Source: Lethocerus indicus (taxonomy: Eukaryota; Arthropoda; Insecta; Hemiptera; Belostomatidae). Taken from it: DNA of 64,000 bases. Every line of letters starts with the position of its first letter. Position 1 is the stretch's first letter. A program made the translations under genes and the position numbers. Below the pieces are notes generated by a model that was given only the letters and a program-made list of their open reading frames with translations, was not told the origin of the DNA and did no database searches. Location: positions 6,450,925 to 6,514,924 of the forward strand of contig JACDQD010000003.1 of assembly GCA_019843655.1 (NCBI GenBank), given 5' to 3'. Shown in pieces: positions 36,200-49,340 of the stretch.

Positions 36200-39030
36200 G
36201 ACGGCGCAGTCCTCCGCCCCGGCCGGCGGCTTCACCGATATTGCCCATTGTCTGGTGGACGAATTAATTGGTGATTCCCGGTGAAAATTAAACGTTTATT
36301 GTCGCCACTCCCCGCTCGAGCCCATTTTCAGAACGCCCATTAGAACTCGGGGGTACGAGTATCAATTAGTCTGACGGCGACCGAATCGGCAAGTTCCGAG
36401 AAGACAGAACTCGCAGTTACTTTCAGAGGGCGCGCTTCGGGGAAATTTTGTTTAATTTAATGACCCTGTCCGCAGTAGGACATAAACTTAAATATCACTT
36501 GAAGATAGTTCCAGGAGCGGAAAATACCCCCGTTCAAACCGTGGGTTGAGAAACAGCCCGTCGTATACTCCAGCCGCAATTAGTTCTATATCAACAACAA
36601 ACATCGCTTGTGACATCGCCTAATGAATCCCGAAAGAGTCCGACTAAAATTATGTAATAAACAGTGCGATCTTCCTGTTTATTCATTCAACACTAGACCG
36701 GTCACTATAGTATTTTATGAGTCCCTCTAGAATGAAAGCGAATTAATCACGACAATAATCTTACTAACTATTTATTAAGCTGAAACATCCAATTATATAC
36801 CCAATATACAAACAATTTGAAAAATTCAAATTGGAGATTATTTGCATCCACTAAATTTATAATATTTATTTAACAGGTTGAGTTCTATTAAGACTAACGT
36901 ATAATGAATAAAGCCGAAGGTAGGCCGCTTTTCAGCCGTAGGCGCTACTGTCGAAGGTAGCAGTCATTAAAACCGGGACCCAGATTAATGAGTCCGCCCT
37001 GTAAGGCATCGTTTCTCTTTTGGGGAAAACTTTTCCCTACTTTCCTTTACGTTTAATCTTCGTCCCCCACATTGTGACGAAACCAATTGGGCCCCAGCCC
37101 AAATTCAATGTTTTCCCATCGAATTTTTACTCATTCATCTAAAAAAAAGAAATATGCCTTATTTTTTATCGGATATTCAGCCGAATTCATTACAGAGGGG
37201 AACGGACAGTCGTTATTGCAGTTATTACACCACGCTATTTGTTCCTTATCGGTGCGGTGGAGAAATATTGCTTTCATTGAACCCGTTCTGTTCTGGTCTT
37301 GTACTCCGCTCGCAAATTTTCAGTGTCACACGGCTGGATGGGCTTCCACCATCCGGCCAAGAACCATCTGTGGGAAGAAAGCCCTGAAGTGTACACTGTA
37401 AATGGCTTAGAACCTGCGAGAGGTAGTGTCACGTTTTATACGAAGGCGTGTAATTGATCTGTGTTGGCAGGGCGCAGTTAATGTGACCCGGTTGCCACAC
37501 ACCTGTTCATCTCTGGTGTCACATGCCGGTAGAGTAAATTCATTTGCACCGAATTCATTTCATTAAATTAAAAAGCTTTGTATTAAAAATATATATGATT
37601 TTTAAACCAAAATGTATCTTATATAAAATAATTATTCTTATGATGTGATTTTAATTTACGCCAGATTAACTTTTCCAATCAGCTCGCAGATTGTTGTTGC
37701 ATTGAACATTAATCTAAACACCGTCTGGTCCTCTATACGTCCTGCCGGGAATGCTTTCCGACTTGACCGACTTTTATATCGGCACTAATCTTCTTATATG
37801 TGTTCGTGGCCCTCGCGAAAACGGTGTAGGAAAAAACCGGTCTCGATATCTCGGATAGTGGATAGGTTAGCGGAAGATGGATTGAAACTGTTGGAGGCCC
37901 GACGTCTGAGAGTTATAGGAGGAGGTCGGTCGGTACTCGCGGGTGGGGCGGGCTAATGGGACGGGAAGAGGTAGAGACGTCACGGTCGAGAATGTGACGT
38001 TCATTAAAATTTCAGATAAGCCAAATCGCCGAACCAGCCCGTCGAACAGAATTTCACCATTAGTGATCTTGATCCCATTCGACGCCCATATATAATCCCA
38101 CATCCATCTAATCTAATAATTATTCCCAATATTTGTATCCACATTCCAATTTTCCGCATTTGTTTCTGTATCCAGAGCGTTTTAACTATAATTAAAATGA
38201 GTGGAATTTGGTTAATTTCCGTGTAATTATCACCAATCTGAATTATTAATCACGTCATAATTAAAATAAAAGAATGAATGTTTGAATGTTGATATATTAA
38301 AACGACGAGTCCTTTTCAAAATCATGACAATGGTTTTAACTATATTTTTATGTACCGAAGACATTCCTTTCCTTTATCTACATTTCCTGTGTTTCATTTC
38401 TTTTTTCCCCAATTCCACTCTTACAACAGCGGTAGCATTTTGCATCCTTCAAGTTCTACTAGTATTACCCTACATTTGAATGATTATGAATTTTTCTGCT
38501 TATATTTATTGTAAGAACAGTTGTTATCAAATATAGTGCTAACTAAACGAATTATTATCATTGCTACTTGAACAGAAAATATATCGGATAAATTAAATAC
38601 AGTTCACTCAGAATGTTCAATCTGACCTATCTCTCTCTCTATCTCCCTTTTTGAATCGAAAATAATTGACCTAAAAGGGAAATTTAACTGCGTAAAAACT
38701 CGGCCCGTTTTAAACTGTACAACACGAACTGCAGTACAACGTTGGAGATAATATATATCGGCCCATAAAAAGTTGAATCCCGCCCTTGTCCTCTATATTC
38801 CTGTCCTCTCGCTTTTTTTTCCATTCCTTGCCGATTGGAGGCAATCCCCGTTCAGAAAATCGTGTCCCAATTAATTGGTGCTTATATTACACACCGATCG
38901 CTTTTCATTTGTCCGCTAATAGAAATCGGAAATCCAATTACCTTAAGTGGCAAAATCGGGGGCCGCCCCGATTGATATCATACTGTGACCAACCGGGGCT
39001 CCCTGACACTCCCTCTAGCTCGCCCTCTTT

Positions 39031-39033
<3 letters not shown>

Positions 39034-39095
<62 letters not shown>
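39034..39095. repeat. (AC)31 microsatellite
   Basis: Sixty-two bases of uninterrupted AC repeat, the longest pure microsatellite in the window. Length variation between individuals is likely. Confidence 0.97.
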
Positions 39096-39099
<4 letters not shown>

Positions 39100-39520
39100 C
39101 CGCCCTCTCACATACAAGAGCAAGGCTGGGCCCACGCTGCAGCTTACTTTACATTAGTTTACTCCTAATTTACAAGAACACGTCCTTACACGAAAGGGGA
39201 AGCGCACAACTTTCTGAAGGAGTTCCCTTCAAACTACACTCTGGAGAGGGTCGCCGTTCGTTTAGAATACCAAAATAAAATTCACTCGCTCCCTTTTATT
39301 TAAGCTGAATATTTCACTCTAACTGAATATTAAAATTCAACTTAATATTGTTTGTAATAGATTCAAATAATTCTACTGGGAACAACCTCTATTTGCACCA
39401 AGAAACTGTTTCAACTAACGTTGTCGTGATTTTCTGTCTAATCTCATTTCTCAAATTAGATTCTTACTTACGGCTCTTACCTTTTCTGATATTTAACGAT
39501 AGTGGTTATTTATGGAATAG

Positions 39521-39560
39521 TAGTGAAGATAGTGAGAAACCGCAACCGGTCTAGCTTGAG
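39521..39560 (-). mobile_element. Diverged arm fragment of the inverted-repeat family
   Basis: TGAAGAT, GAG and AACCGGTCTAGC occur in the same order and spacing as in the right arm of the 16982-17224 element, with roughly ten mismatches over 40 bp. No partner arm is visible. Confidence 0.55.
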
Positions 39561-40340
39561 ATATGATACTAGCGACGATGAAGCCATTAAAGTCGATAAA
39601 GTCCACTTATTGTTCTATAATTTCATTGTGGTAATCAGAAACACATCTAAATAAATTGCGACTTTGCGCTACTAATTACCGCCGTGAATCACCCCGAGTG
39701 AACTATATTTTAATGTAACCGAAACAGTCAGTCGATATGATAATGGAAAACTGAGAGGAACCAAAAAAAAAAGACCAACTGGGGTAAGAGAGAGAGCCGG
39801 TTGTACACTGTGAGCGGCCAAGGACAGTTCGGATAGAAATACGTTTTTAGTCGGATTAGCATTCTCCCCGGCGCTACTCTCATGTCGCGCATATAAATGA
39901 AGGAATACAGTAGCTAAAATCCTTAAAAATACAGCAATAAATATTTTTCGGAAAATCCCCAGGCGAATACAGAATTAACCGTTGGTTAAAATTGATAAAA
40001 CAAAAGCAATTCCTCAGTACCAAAGGCTCGGAGTGAGTGGAATCGTCTCGCATTGTTCATAATTAACTATTTATTATGACAAATTTGAATTTTCTTCTTT
40101 CATAATTGGGATTTTAGAGATATTTTTGGATTTAATTTTAGCTTTATTTATTCCCTTTTTGATTTTTCAGAATTTTAACATTCCAGATTACGGCGTCCCG
40201 CATCGCGCATTATAACCCAAATCTGAATAAGGGCTGAATGTGTGTTATTTTAAAATGCGTGATAATGTTCTAAATTACCGATAGTTTTTTTCAAGCCATC
40301 AGACTAGTTTATGGATTCTTAAATATTTATTTTTATCCTA

Positions 40341-43300
40341 ACTATTCCGACAGCACGATCACAACACACTGTCCATTAATAATCGAAAGTCCTCGGTAAC
40401 AATTTGGGGATGGCTTTGACCCAGACTGAGCCGGCTGTTCCTGAAAACCCAAATGTTCGGGAGTCTACATCGGAGAAATGAGTCCGTCACAGAGAAGTGG
40501 GTTCTCTGCCGAGCGTATGATGCCGGATCAAAGAGCCGTTCAACTGAAAGCAGCAATTTGTCTATTGGGGGCTGGGCGCGGTCAAAAAAGGCCCTCGGCC
40601 GATTGTCCGCCGCCCCGACCGACACCAAAGGCTGGGCCTACACATCTGTAGCCGGGGAAAAAAACCATTGCTACGTTCCTATTGATTGTAGCAGGGTGAT
40701 TTCCATATATAGCCGCACCTTAAGTCATCTATCCATGTCTACTTTATGTACGTACGTATTTATGTAAATATATAATCTACAACATAATAAAATAGTCTTG
40801 GACTGACACCGCACTTTTGGTCTCCTGCTAGGATAATCAACGAGGGAAATAGATAATAACATCCGTACATTCAGAAGGGGATAGTTCGAAGAATTAAATT
40901 GAAAAAAATATTATATCATCCACATTCAGTGTCTTGACACTGTCAAACTGTTTAAACCTCTGAAGGAATTATTTTAGAAGTGAAAGTATTCCAAAATAAT
41001 GACGAGATCAATGAAAGCGTGCACATATAGAAAAACCTTCCCCTAGCGACAAGTTCCTTGGATCCAAGACCAAGTATTAGGATCATCATTGGCAAAATAA
41101 TTTTAAAATGTTAGGTCCATTTTTTCAATGTTCAATGTATAGTGTGGGGACCAATATAAAGAAAGGCTGATAGTGTTGAGGGCACACCATATAGTTTTCC
41201 CTTCTGTTTCTCAATCTGCTCACAAGTCGTCGTTGGCGATTCTCCCTGTTACTCCCGCCCCCCTTCTCTCTGTTTCTCCCTTTCATGCCGCCGCCCTATT
41301 TTCACTGTCTCTTTTTCTTTTGGCTTCTTCGGGCTCCGAGAGGGGGAGTATATAGCGTGACCGGACTTTGTGGCCGCACACAGATGGTGAGGTGAGGGGG
41401 AATCCACCTTTGCGCCCCAGAAAGGAGAACTGGGAAAGTACGGGGATTGACACGTCTCACACCGAGACCCCCGAACTAACCGGAAATTAAATATCATCTG
41501 GCCGGATCATAATATTCCGTTTTTAATTTTCGGCGTTCGTTCCCCGTTAACGCAATGTTGAGCCCGGCGTAGGACCAAATTAGCCTAGTGGAGATGACGG
41601 ATGAATGAGAAAATTGTTTTAACAATGTATCGGGGAATAACTATCATTGCTAGCACTAATAAAATGTTGAATGTTTCTGTTAAATTTAAGTATGAATTAC
41701 ATATTTTGACATATAATAAAACTGTACATGTAAATTAATTACAAATAAATAATTTATACGCGCTGGGAATATGTATTCTTCTTAGGAACAATTAAAAAGT
41801 CGGGTGGAATGGAGCACCAATTATATAAAAATGCTTTTATTACGCCAATCCAAGATCTTTTACATAATAACAATTATAAATAGCGGTGTTGATTTATAGT
41901 AACAATTATAATGAACTGAAATGGAGCCATCTAAAATCTGAGATAAGACAATTTCCGTCGGGCCTGGACGTGACAGGGATTTAAAATAGGGACGTAGGGG
42001 GGAGGGGGGTATAGATTTTACGAACAACAAATTGACCGGGGCGTATATAGAATGGAGAAGCAGCAATCGGGCACCAACCCCTGGATCCATTTACAGTGGT
42101 CGAGAGAGCCAGATTTTTCATTCCCGACCCGAGTCATAACAGAATAGTTTTATGGGCCGGTGTTGCTGACAGAATTAAGCTTTTTCCCCCCGGCGGCTGG
42201 ATGGGGACGGAGCCCTCAACAATATAAGGCCTTTTCCAGAAATAACAGAAATAAGAGGCAATCACGCCGGCCCAACAGCCATCACGAAATTATATGCTCG
42301 AAATTCGGAGAGACCGACTGTTCCCGCACTTTCTTCCCGCTTCTTTAATAACGTTTCACGTTCGATTTAAACAGAGTTTGCCTGTTCAGCGTCTCGCAGT
42401 TTTGAACTTGATAAAGTTTACTTATTCGTTCTCTTTTTACGTCCGTCTGGCGTAAAGTGTATAATAAACGCGCCAGCGGGCCTCAGAGAAAATATTTCGA
42501 AAGGATAATTAAATTAATTAATTAAGTTAATAAAGTAAAATGTAATACCATTAATAATAGCGAGTGCACGTAACTTTTCAACGAAATCTAACTAATGCCA
42601 AGTTCATGAACAGCTATGAGGGATATTGTCGGGCGGTAGCGACAATAACACGAACAGTGAGAAAGGCCCGGGATAAATACCGTCGAATTTTACCATTCGA
42701 AAATAATTATAACACGAGCAGGAGAAATTTATTTTTCCGGTTGCCTCACTTAGCGCCGGCGAACAGGCAATACTCCGTTTGGGGAGAAATATGCGGCCAA
42801 CTACGCCGGGGGTTGTGGTCGTGGGGCGGGGGCGGTGGCGGAGGCGGAGGCGGAGGCGGGGGCGTAGGCGGAGGCGGCGAACGATCCAACCTCTTGGCCC
42901 GGGGCCAAAGACCCAATAATATTTTGCCCGCAATCTGTGCCCGCTCATTGAATACATCTTTGCGTTCGGCTAAAGGCACCCGCCCGAGGTTGGCTCGCCA
43001 CCACCCCGACCTAACTCCCTCCCTCCCCTTCCACAAACCATTAGGTCCCTACCGCCTCGCCTGCATATTTCACACTTAGATAACTTACATCTACGGGCAG
43101 ATTATTTTTACAAAAGTGTTTTGAAAGTATTCTATACCGGTTTTGCACCGATGTCAATTAAATTTATTCCATTTACTCTATAAATTTCCGCGTTCCAAAT
43201 TTTATCATTTAATAATTCGGGATAAATAAATGTATTTTTCTTTTTATTTATTGTAAAATCAACTTTTTTGTATCTTACGTGTATCCGGGCTACAGAATAC

Positions 43301-43520
43301 CACTAGGCCAGCGGCGTTTAAACCGTCTTGGGGGAGGTAATGGATGGGGAACGGAGGAGAGGGATTTAACGAGTGAATTAGGATGAGGAGTAAACTTTGG
43401 GAATCGGGATTTTATTAATTCGTCAACTGTATCTTTGAGATCGTGGTGAATTGTGAATCCTAATTTACGATTGAAATCGATTCTTTTGAGTCGGGTATTA
43501 AGACAATTAACCGCAGATAA
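40341..43520. other. Gene-free stretch with several GC-richer islands
   Basis: No gene seen. GC-richer patches lie at 40350-40640, 41190-41600, 41900-42350, 42640-43060 and 43290-43400. The G-rich hexamer array sits at 42826-42877. A small dyad, CAGTGTC/GACACTG, occupies 40927-40942. The 171-codon open frame at 42564-43079 and two antisense frames all pass through the hexamer array and show no domain. Confidence 0.45.
42826..42877 (+). repeat. GGAGGC-type hexamer array, G-quadruplex-prone
   Basis: Imperfect repetition of a GGNGGC hexamer (consensus GGAGGC) across about 52 bp. It encodes poly-Gly on one + frame and Arg-Leu or poly-Pro on the - strand, which explains why several frames stay open here. 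Many GG runs make it prone to two-tier quadruplexes. Confidence 0.88.
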
Positions 43521-43750
43521 ATTCGTAAACGTAGATTATTGCGGAATTATATTTCCAAAACGATATCATTCAATATAATAAAATGGTCCATAAAGGCGAT
43601 CGTTCATGGGCGGAGGATCGCAATTATAGTGTGCGAAATACGAGAAACGCGTGTTTTTAAGTTTCGACGACAAATCCGCAGTTATACGTCGGTACTTTCT
43701 TGTGTAAAATCCTCACGTCTTTTCTATCTCCTGTAGCGGCAGATAACTCG

Positions 43751-43812
43751 GACCCCCATCCAACGACCCCCCACCTCATCCAACGACCCCCCACCTCATC
43801 CAACGACCCCCC
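43751..43812. repeat. 20-bp minisatellite, about three copies
   Basis: The unit CAACGACCCCCCACCTCATC is present in two perfect head-to-tail copies (43761-43780 and 43781-43800), a 12-base third copy (43801-43812) and a partial upstream copy (43751-43760). Identical copies point to recent slippage or unequal exchange. Confidence 0.93.
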
Positions 43813-44649
43813 GGAGACGATCATCGCACTGCGTCGGTCAGCCAATACGGGAAATGGTTTTCAACCGACCAGACATTTTCTATCGTCCTCACCAGGAAAC
43901 ATTGAGTTAAACAGCGTGTGAGAGTTACCCGCTCTCTAATATTCGCTGCGAATAATCTCCGGGGGAATAGCGATGAAACTGTAATCTCATCGAAGTTAAT
44001 TTGTGAGCCCTAATAAATTATAGAAGTATTGAAATAATTAGCGGACATATTATTTATTTAATAGTATTATATTCGATCGCTCAAGCGTGGCGAAGAAATA
44101 ATTATTAAGAAACAGCGGAGTGTCTAATCTTCGAGACGCTTTCCAACAACCGATCGGTGCAATAGGAGGGGGTGTGGAATGGGAAAGGGTGGGTGGTGGT
44201 CTTTGAGTAATGAAAACGAAGAGTCGGCATTGATTAACTCAGACGCTTTGACCCTTTGTGCGGCCCAATAACCAATTACAGTATGACCGACAATTTTATT
44301 CAAAACCGTCGGGCCGACTTAAATTACAAAGTCTATCGCAGTTTCCTATTTTGAAAAATGAAAGGGAACCAATTTCTCGCTCTTAATTGAAAACTCACAC
44401 ACGTGAACAAGGCATTTTTTTTCTAATCAAAGGAGTGTCGCAATTTCGATATCTTCAAGATTAAACTTCTATTTCACGAGATAACTGGAAAACAATTAAA
44501 CAAAACAAAAATCTATTTTGTCTCGCTTTTTGTCTTAAGCTAAACAGATCATATACCTATTAATTATGGCCACTGACCATTTCAGTGCGAAAAATGATAA
44601 ATACATAAATTGATTTTTCAGTCTCACCACTCGATTGACAAAAAGAAAT

Positions 44650-44670
44650 ATTGAAGATGGCGAGCGGCCA
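44650..44670 (-). mobile_element. Short fragment of the inverted-repeat family
   Basis: ATTGAAGATGGCGAGCGGCC matches the right-arm inner segment ACTGAAGATGGCGAGCAGCC of the 16982-17224 element in 18 of 20 positions; flanking sequence does not align. It is a fragment or a chance match. Confidence 0.4.
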
Positions 44671-46770
44671 TTGATATTTTACACCGCACGCCGCAAGTTA
44701 TTACATTATAACCGGCGTTATACGTGTAAACGAGAAGTGGTTAGGAATGAAATTTTAGAACTAGGCCGGTATTGACAAATACCGGAGGTTGTTGTCGGTG
44801 TCGGTTAGGCGCCGTCATAATTTTGGTAGTTGCGGGCCGGGACGGCTGTCGGCTCTCGTCGGCCTCTAATGGATTATCTGATACTAATGCCGAGCCCCAC
44901 CACAACTAGGCCCATTAACAAGAATTAATTTCCATCTTCGGTGTCACTCGCCCGACACATCGACTGATTGGCGACGAGAGGCGACCTACCAAATAGTCAT
45001 CTCGCCACAATACAACTCGGCTACTTATTACACAGTTTCCGCCACCCGCGACGGTGAAAATGGATTTTCCTTCTATTGGACACAATTCCACACACCAACA
45101 AATACAGAGCTGCTTTGTTTACATCGTCTTACTCCACACTGGATTAAGACCAGTGGCCTGTGATTACATTCGTTTATATTCGATACTATTATATCAATTT
45201 CAAACAGGTACACAAGCCCCTTAAAACAATCCTAATAATTACTAATAGTATCGGGTGTTACAGGATATTGAATCCGTGGAATTTGAATTTGGGGCCCGTG
45301 CTGTTGAATTGTGAAAAGTTAGAGCCGAGAATGAATGCCGAGGGCGAATAATACAAGCTTCAAAATTCAGCAGTGAACCCACCAATTTAACCACGGCGGT
45401 GCGGTGCGGCACCGACGAAAATACGAGGCGGGCCCCCGTCCGAATTTATGGGCCCATGAAGAAGATATTAAATCTCTCCCGGCTTTAATCCAATGTTTAA
45501 GTGAACACCACCTGATGAAACACTTTTACACCTAAGCCGCGTGCGACCCCTTGGGTAAGCGACGTGAGATGAAATTCGCTTACACCAGATTGCATTAGGG
45601 GCCACCGCCAGATTGCCCCATCTTCATTATCTTTAGCCAAGATGGACAATTAGAGTCTCGAAATTTTGGAGCGTCGAAATGTTTTTCATCAGAAAATCTA
45701 ACATCGCGTTAAATCTGTGTTGTCCGTATAGTACTTATTTAACAAATAGCTATAATACATTCCCACGAACTATTCGAAATTCCGAATTATTTATTATGGG
45801 ATGTTAACAACATCGTTCATTTTATTTAAGATCGCCTTGGGTGGGACCATAAAATTATGGCTTCGCACGAGTCCTTTAATTATTTTTCCGTATTTTAGCA
45901 CCATTGAGAAGACCGTTTGCGTAACACCGCGGGTATAAATTGAGAAACATTTTCAATACACCCAGTACCGTATTTTAAATGTTAGTATTCGTTCAGATTT
46001 TTTCTGCCCCAAGGGCACAGGGAACGCACAATGTAGGTTGATTCATGTTCGTCCCCCTCATCACGAATTTATAACCTGGTATTTTCGAACTACGAAAACC
46101 TACGACGGCAGTCGAATAATGAACCGGACGTTTCAAATCAGGCTTTGAAACCCAGACCTCCAATTCAATCGAACTTTTTTCATTTTCTCATTGTCGACAA
46201 TTCACACTGTCCAAACAACTCTACAGCTGTCGATTTACGCCAATGGCCACTATGCTATTAACATGCAATATATTCAGTAATGTATGATGAAGATCACGTT
46301 AGGTGCTCACAGTATTCAGCGCTTAATTATTAAGTACGTGTGATGGGGAAAGGAAAAACTGATATTATACGTTTCACTTTGAAGGAAATTATCGTTATTG
46401 AATAACAATCTTTTGTATCGCGATACATATTTACCTAATTCGGCACTAATATCGAGTACTTCAATTTGATTTAGAGTAGTGAATCCGTGTTAATTTTTCC
46501 AATAATTATATCCAGTATTCTACAATTTAATGATTCTGACTTAAATAACTGTTATTTATTGGTATTTATGTTGGAATAGTGCAATAGTTATGGCATTTAT
46601 TTTTAATTTGTAAGTGAAGTGAGGCAGCATTGGAATATCAAGTTCCGATATTAATCAAGAGAGTATAGCCCTATATATTCGTCCAGTAATGAAAATAAAT
46701 ATCTAGGCAATTTTTCGGATACTCTCATTTAATTTTGTGGACGACAATAACGCCTCAAAGTGCCGCTTTT

Positions 46771-49340
46771 ATTGTCCCTGCTTATTACAACTGCGACACC
46801 GGAGGTAGGACAAGAGAATTACAGGAGAAAGAGAGAGAGAGAGAAGGGGTAATCGTGGGAAATGTAGGTTGAATGTGGCGGAGGCATGGAGGAGTTTATC
46901 ACAGAAGTTAGCGGGGCGGAGAGCTACAGGTTACACCTACGACGTCATCAGTCTGTTTGAACCCCAGCCGCGCGTATAGACCAGCCCGAAGATGATAAGG
47001 ATGTGCGATGGGACGGGGGGGTGAGGCAGGGGGCGAGTTTGTTTGCGCACGTGTGTGCGTGTGGGGGGGGCGCGTGGGTGCTGGCTAATGTGGCCTCTGT
47101 CGTCTTGGGCCGCATCCACTGTGTGACTGGAAGTAGAGCCGGCTGATTAAAGCCCTCCACTATGGAGAGCCTTTGAAACTTTATGTCATTTGAAACAAAA
47201 ATAATGTCAAATTTTTGTCTAAGCCCAAACCTTTTCACTAGACGTTTCGACAGGTCTGTGAAGGGCCGCGGAGGGTCTGAATTATCAATATGCACTCTGA
47301 ATGCGAAGAATGAATTATTTTTTTATATGTCACGAATATACTGATAAAATTTATATGCCCTATACATATATAAGTTTCAGTTTCTCGTTAGTTATGTATT
47401 ATATTATCGTATATCGTATACATATTAGTAATCATTATATTATGAATACAATTGGCTTCTCTGTCATGTCAATTACAAACCTAACATCTAATGCTAAAGG
47501 CTTTGTTTCAGGACACCTCCGGCCTACATTTTTTCGAACGGTGGGTTCGTCGAAGTTCGAGAGGGTTCACAAGCGGGCAGTAACTGGGGCTACTTTAGCC
47601 CTTCGGGGGCAAACACTCTCGAGTCCTCGGGGCCGAACTAGGGTCTAGAGGTGGACACACCTTTCCACTTATCCCAGTTCCAAACTCACCGGTTAATTGC
47701 TCACTATGCGACCCGGCGCAGAAACGCTCCAGAACGATGACACTCGTCCTCCGAACAAAAGGAACTTGAATCCTTAAGGGCGTTTAAGGATGTCGAAGCT
47801 ACAATGCGGATGTTGGTAAGACATTCCTGTTAGTGGGGCTTAATATAATCATAATAAATCATATTATTGTGTCATTTTGACAGTTGTGTACAAAATGTCA
47901 TCGCAGAGGTAATGAGTCAAACTTCGTGAGATGCTTTGGAATAATATTTGTGGGAACAGGGTTTGTATTATTTGAGATGTCGAGGCAATAAGATTCGGAG
48001 CGCATTGTGTGGTGGCCGTAACCCTTTTTATCTACTAATTAATCGTGTTATTGCTGAAGTGTTTCTTCATTAGCGAATGTATTTGTCTATTCAATGGAAA
48101 TATATTTAAAATTTAATTAATTTTTGGAGCCTATTTTGGGAGCCAACGTGTGTTATCGTTAAATGGTCTGTTTCCAAATCGCTGTCAGTAAGTTAGCGAA
48201 GCTAAATTCCAAAAGTCATGGACGAAATTCCTTCAAATATTTGATGAAGTAAATACCTCATAGACGGAAGTCAGCGTTGGATGGGCTCCGGTTTCTTCCC
48301 GGGAGGCTAAAAATTCCAGCGGTGGAATATTCAGATTTACTTATCCGTTTAGAAATAAAAAGATTAGACATACCGTGGACCATACACACGTTAAGATTTT
48401 TATTTTAGGGCCCTTTCAGAGAGTTAGGTGGGGGGGGGCGAGAGGGTCAGAAAAAGGGAATAAAAAATTGGGCTCCATCACAATAGTTCCCCTCCACTTA
48501 TATGAAGAAGGTAAAAACGTGCCGGTCGGTGACAGGGTTAATTCCTGGGCAGTGGGTGGGCCCCCGGTGCCGGTACTCGTCCCATTGTCCCGCCGATTTC
48601 CACCCCCTGCCACATCCTCCCTTCTCTCTGTCGCCCCTTTCCTAAGAGGTCGTTAGGCGGAAAAAACAGCCCCCTCCCCCTTAAGGCCGGAGGGCCCCTT
48701 TGTTTTCCGGCCCTTTCTTTTATTTCGCTGAAAGGAGTAGTCACGCCCGCAACATGGCTAATCGCCGCATCAGTTAGCGCAAATAGTTCTACAATGTTCT
48801 CGAGACGGGGGTCGACGGATCAGCCGAAATAGAATAAGGGTATAGGGGTCGGTTCAAAATACTTTGGCTAATATCACCTACAGCCGTAATTGTTACATTG
48901 ATTGTTAATAGTCACTGGTTTACCTGTATCTTCGATAGAACTAGAGTTATTCCCGTCGGCGGTGTCTCTGGTGGGCGATTGAACTGAGAATGAGAAAAAC
49001 TGGGTCACGATAGAATGAGAGATGAGCGTACTCGATTAGGCGCGTGGACTGGTCGGTTGCAGTCTGCCAACTATCCTCGCCTCGTCCTTGGGCTCAGCTT
49101 AAAATGCTCCCCTTCTTCTTCTAGACGAATCATATCTCCGTCCGGCCCTGAGTTCACCGCTATTACTAGTAAAACGCTTTATCATATACATTCGTCTGGA
49201 TCATTCATTAGGTCGCCTTCTGCCGTTTAAGAACCTCCATTCTGTGCCCGGTACGAGCCGTTGTCCCGCATCGGGACGCTTCACTCGTACACGTTTCTAA
49301 TCTCTCTGCGCCAAGGATATATTACTGTTTTAATATTTCT
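46771..49340. other. Mixed gene-free stretch with G-rich tracts
   Basis: No gene seen. A GA tract lies at 46831-46844. G-rich runs occur around 47017-47072 (G7, G5 and G8 runs separated by GT-rich DNA) and at 48430-48438. The nested hairpin at 49251-49290 is listed separately. Positions 48240-48770 are GC-rich with overlapping open frames on both strands and no domain. Confidence 0.45.
49251..49290. repeat. Two-level hairpin
   Basis: Outer arms GTACGAG (49251-49257) and CTCGTAC (49284-49290) pair exactly, as do inner arms GTCCCG (49263-49268) and CGGGAC (49272-49277) around a CAT loop. The internal loops of 5 and 6 bases are nearly symmetric. As RNA it would form a compact 40-nt stem-loop. 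No known structured RNA family is recognised. Confidence 0.8.

Larger units (their letters stand above)
35311..37560. other. Gene-free stretch with a GC island at 35820-36450
   Basis: No gene seen. The island at 35820-36450 has CpGs, the GAAAT repeat at 36065-36084 and an Exd-Hox-like TGATTGAT at 36192-36199. Flanks are A+T rich apart from 36900-37540, which is mixed. A POU octamer (ATTTGCAT) lies at 36840-36847. Four open frames of 77-107 codons overlap on opposite strands of the island and show no domain. Confidence 0.45.
37561..40340. other. AT-rich gene-free stretch with AC microsatellite
   Basis: No gene seen. It includes the AC tract at 39034-39095 and a diverged repeat-family arm at 39521-39560. 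Open frames around 38786-39278 run through the AC tract (Thr-His or Val-Cys strings) and are artefacts. Confidence 0.55.
43521..46770. other. Mixed gene-free stretch
   Basis: No gene seen. It contains a 20-bp minisatellite (43751-43812), a repeat-family fragment at 44650-44670 and CpG-containing patches at 44100-44330 and 44700-45660, the latter with ATTA cores such as CCATTAACAAGAATTAATTT near 44910. Positions 45660-46770 are A+T rich with nothing notable. Confidence 0.45.

Noticed and set aside
42564..43079. 171-codon open frame with poly-Gly
   Set aside because: Openness is due to the GGNGGC array; antisense frames are open over the same bases.
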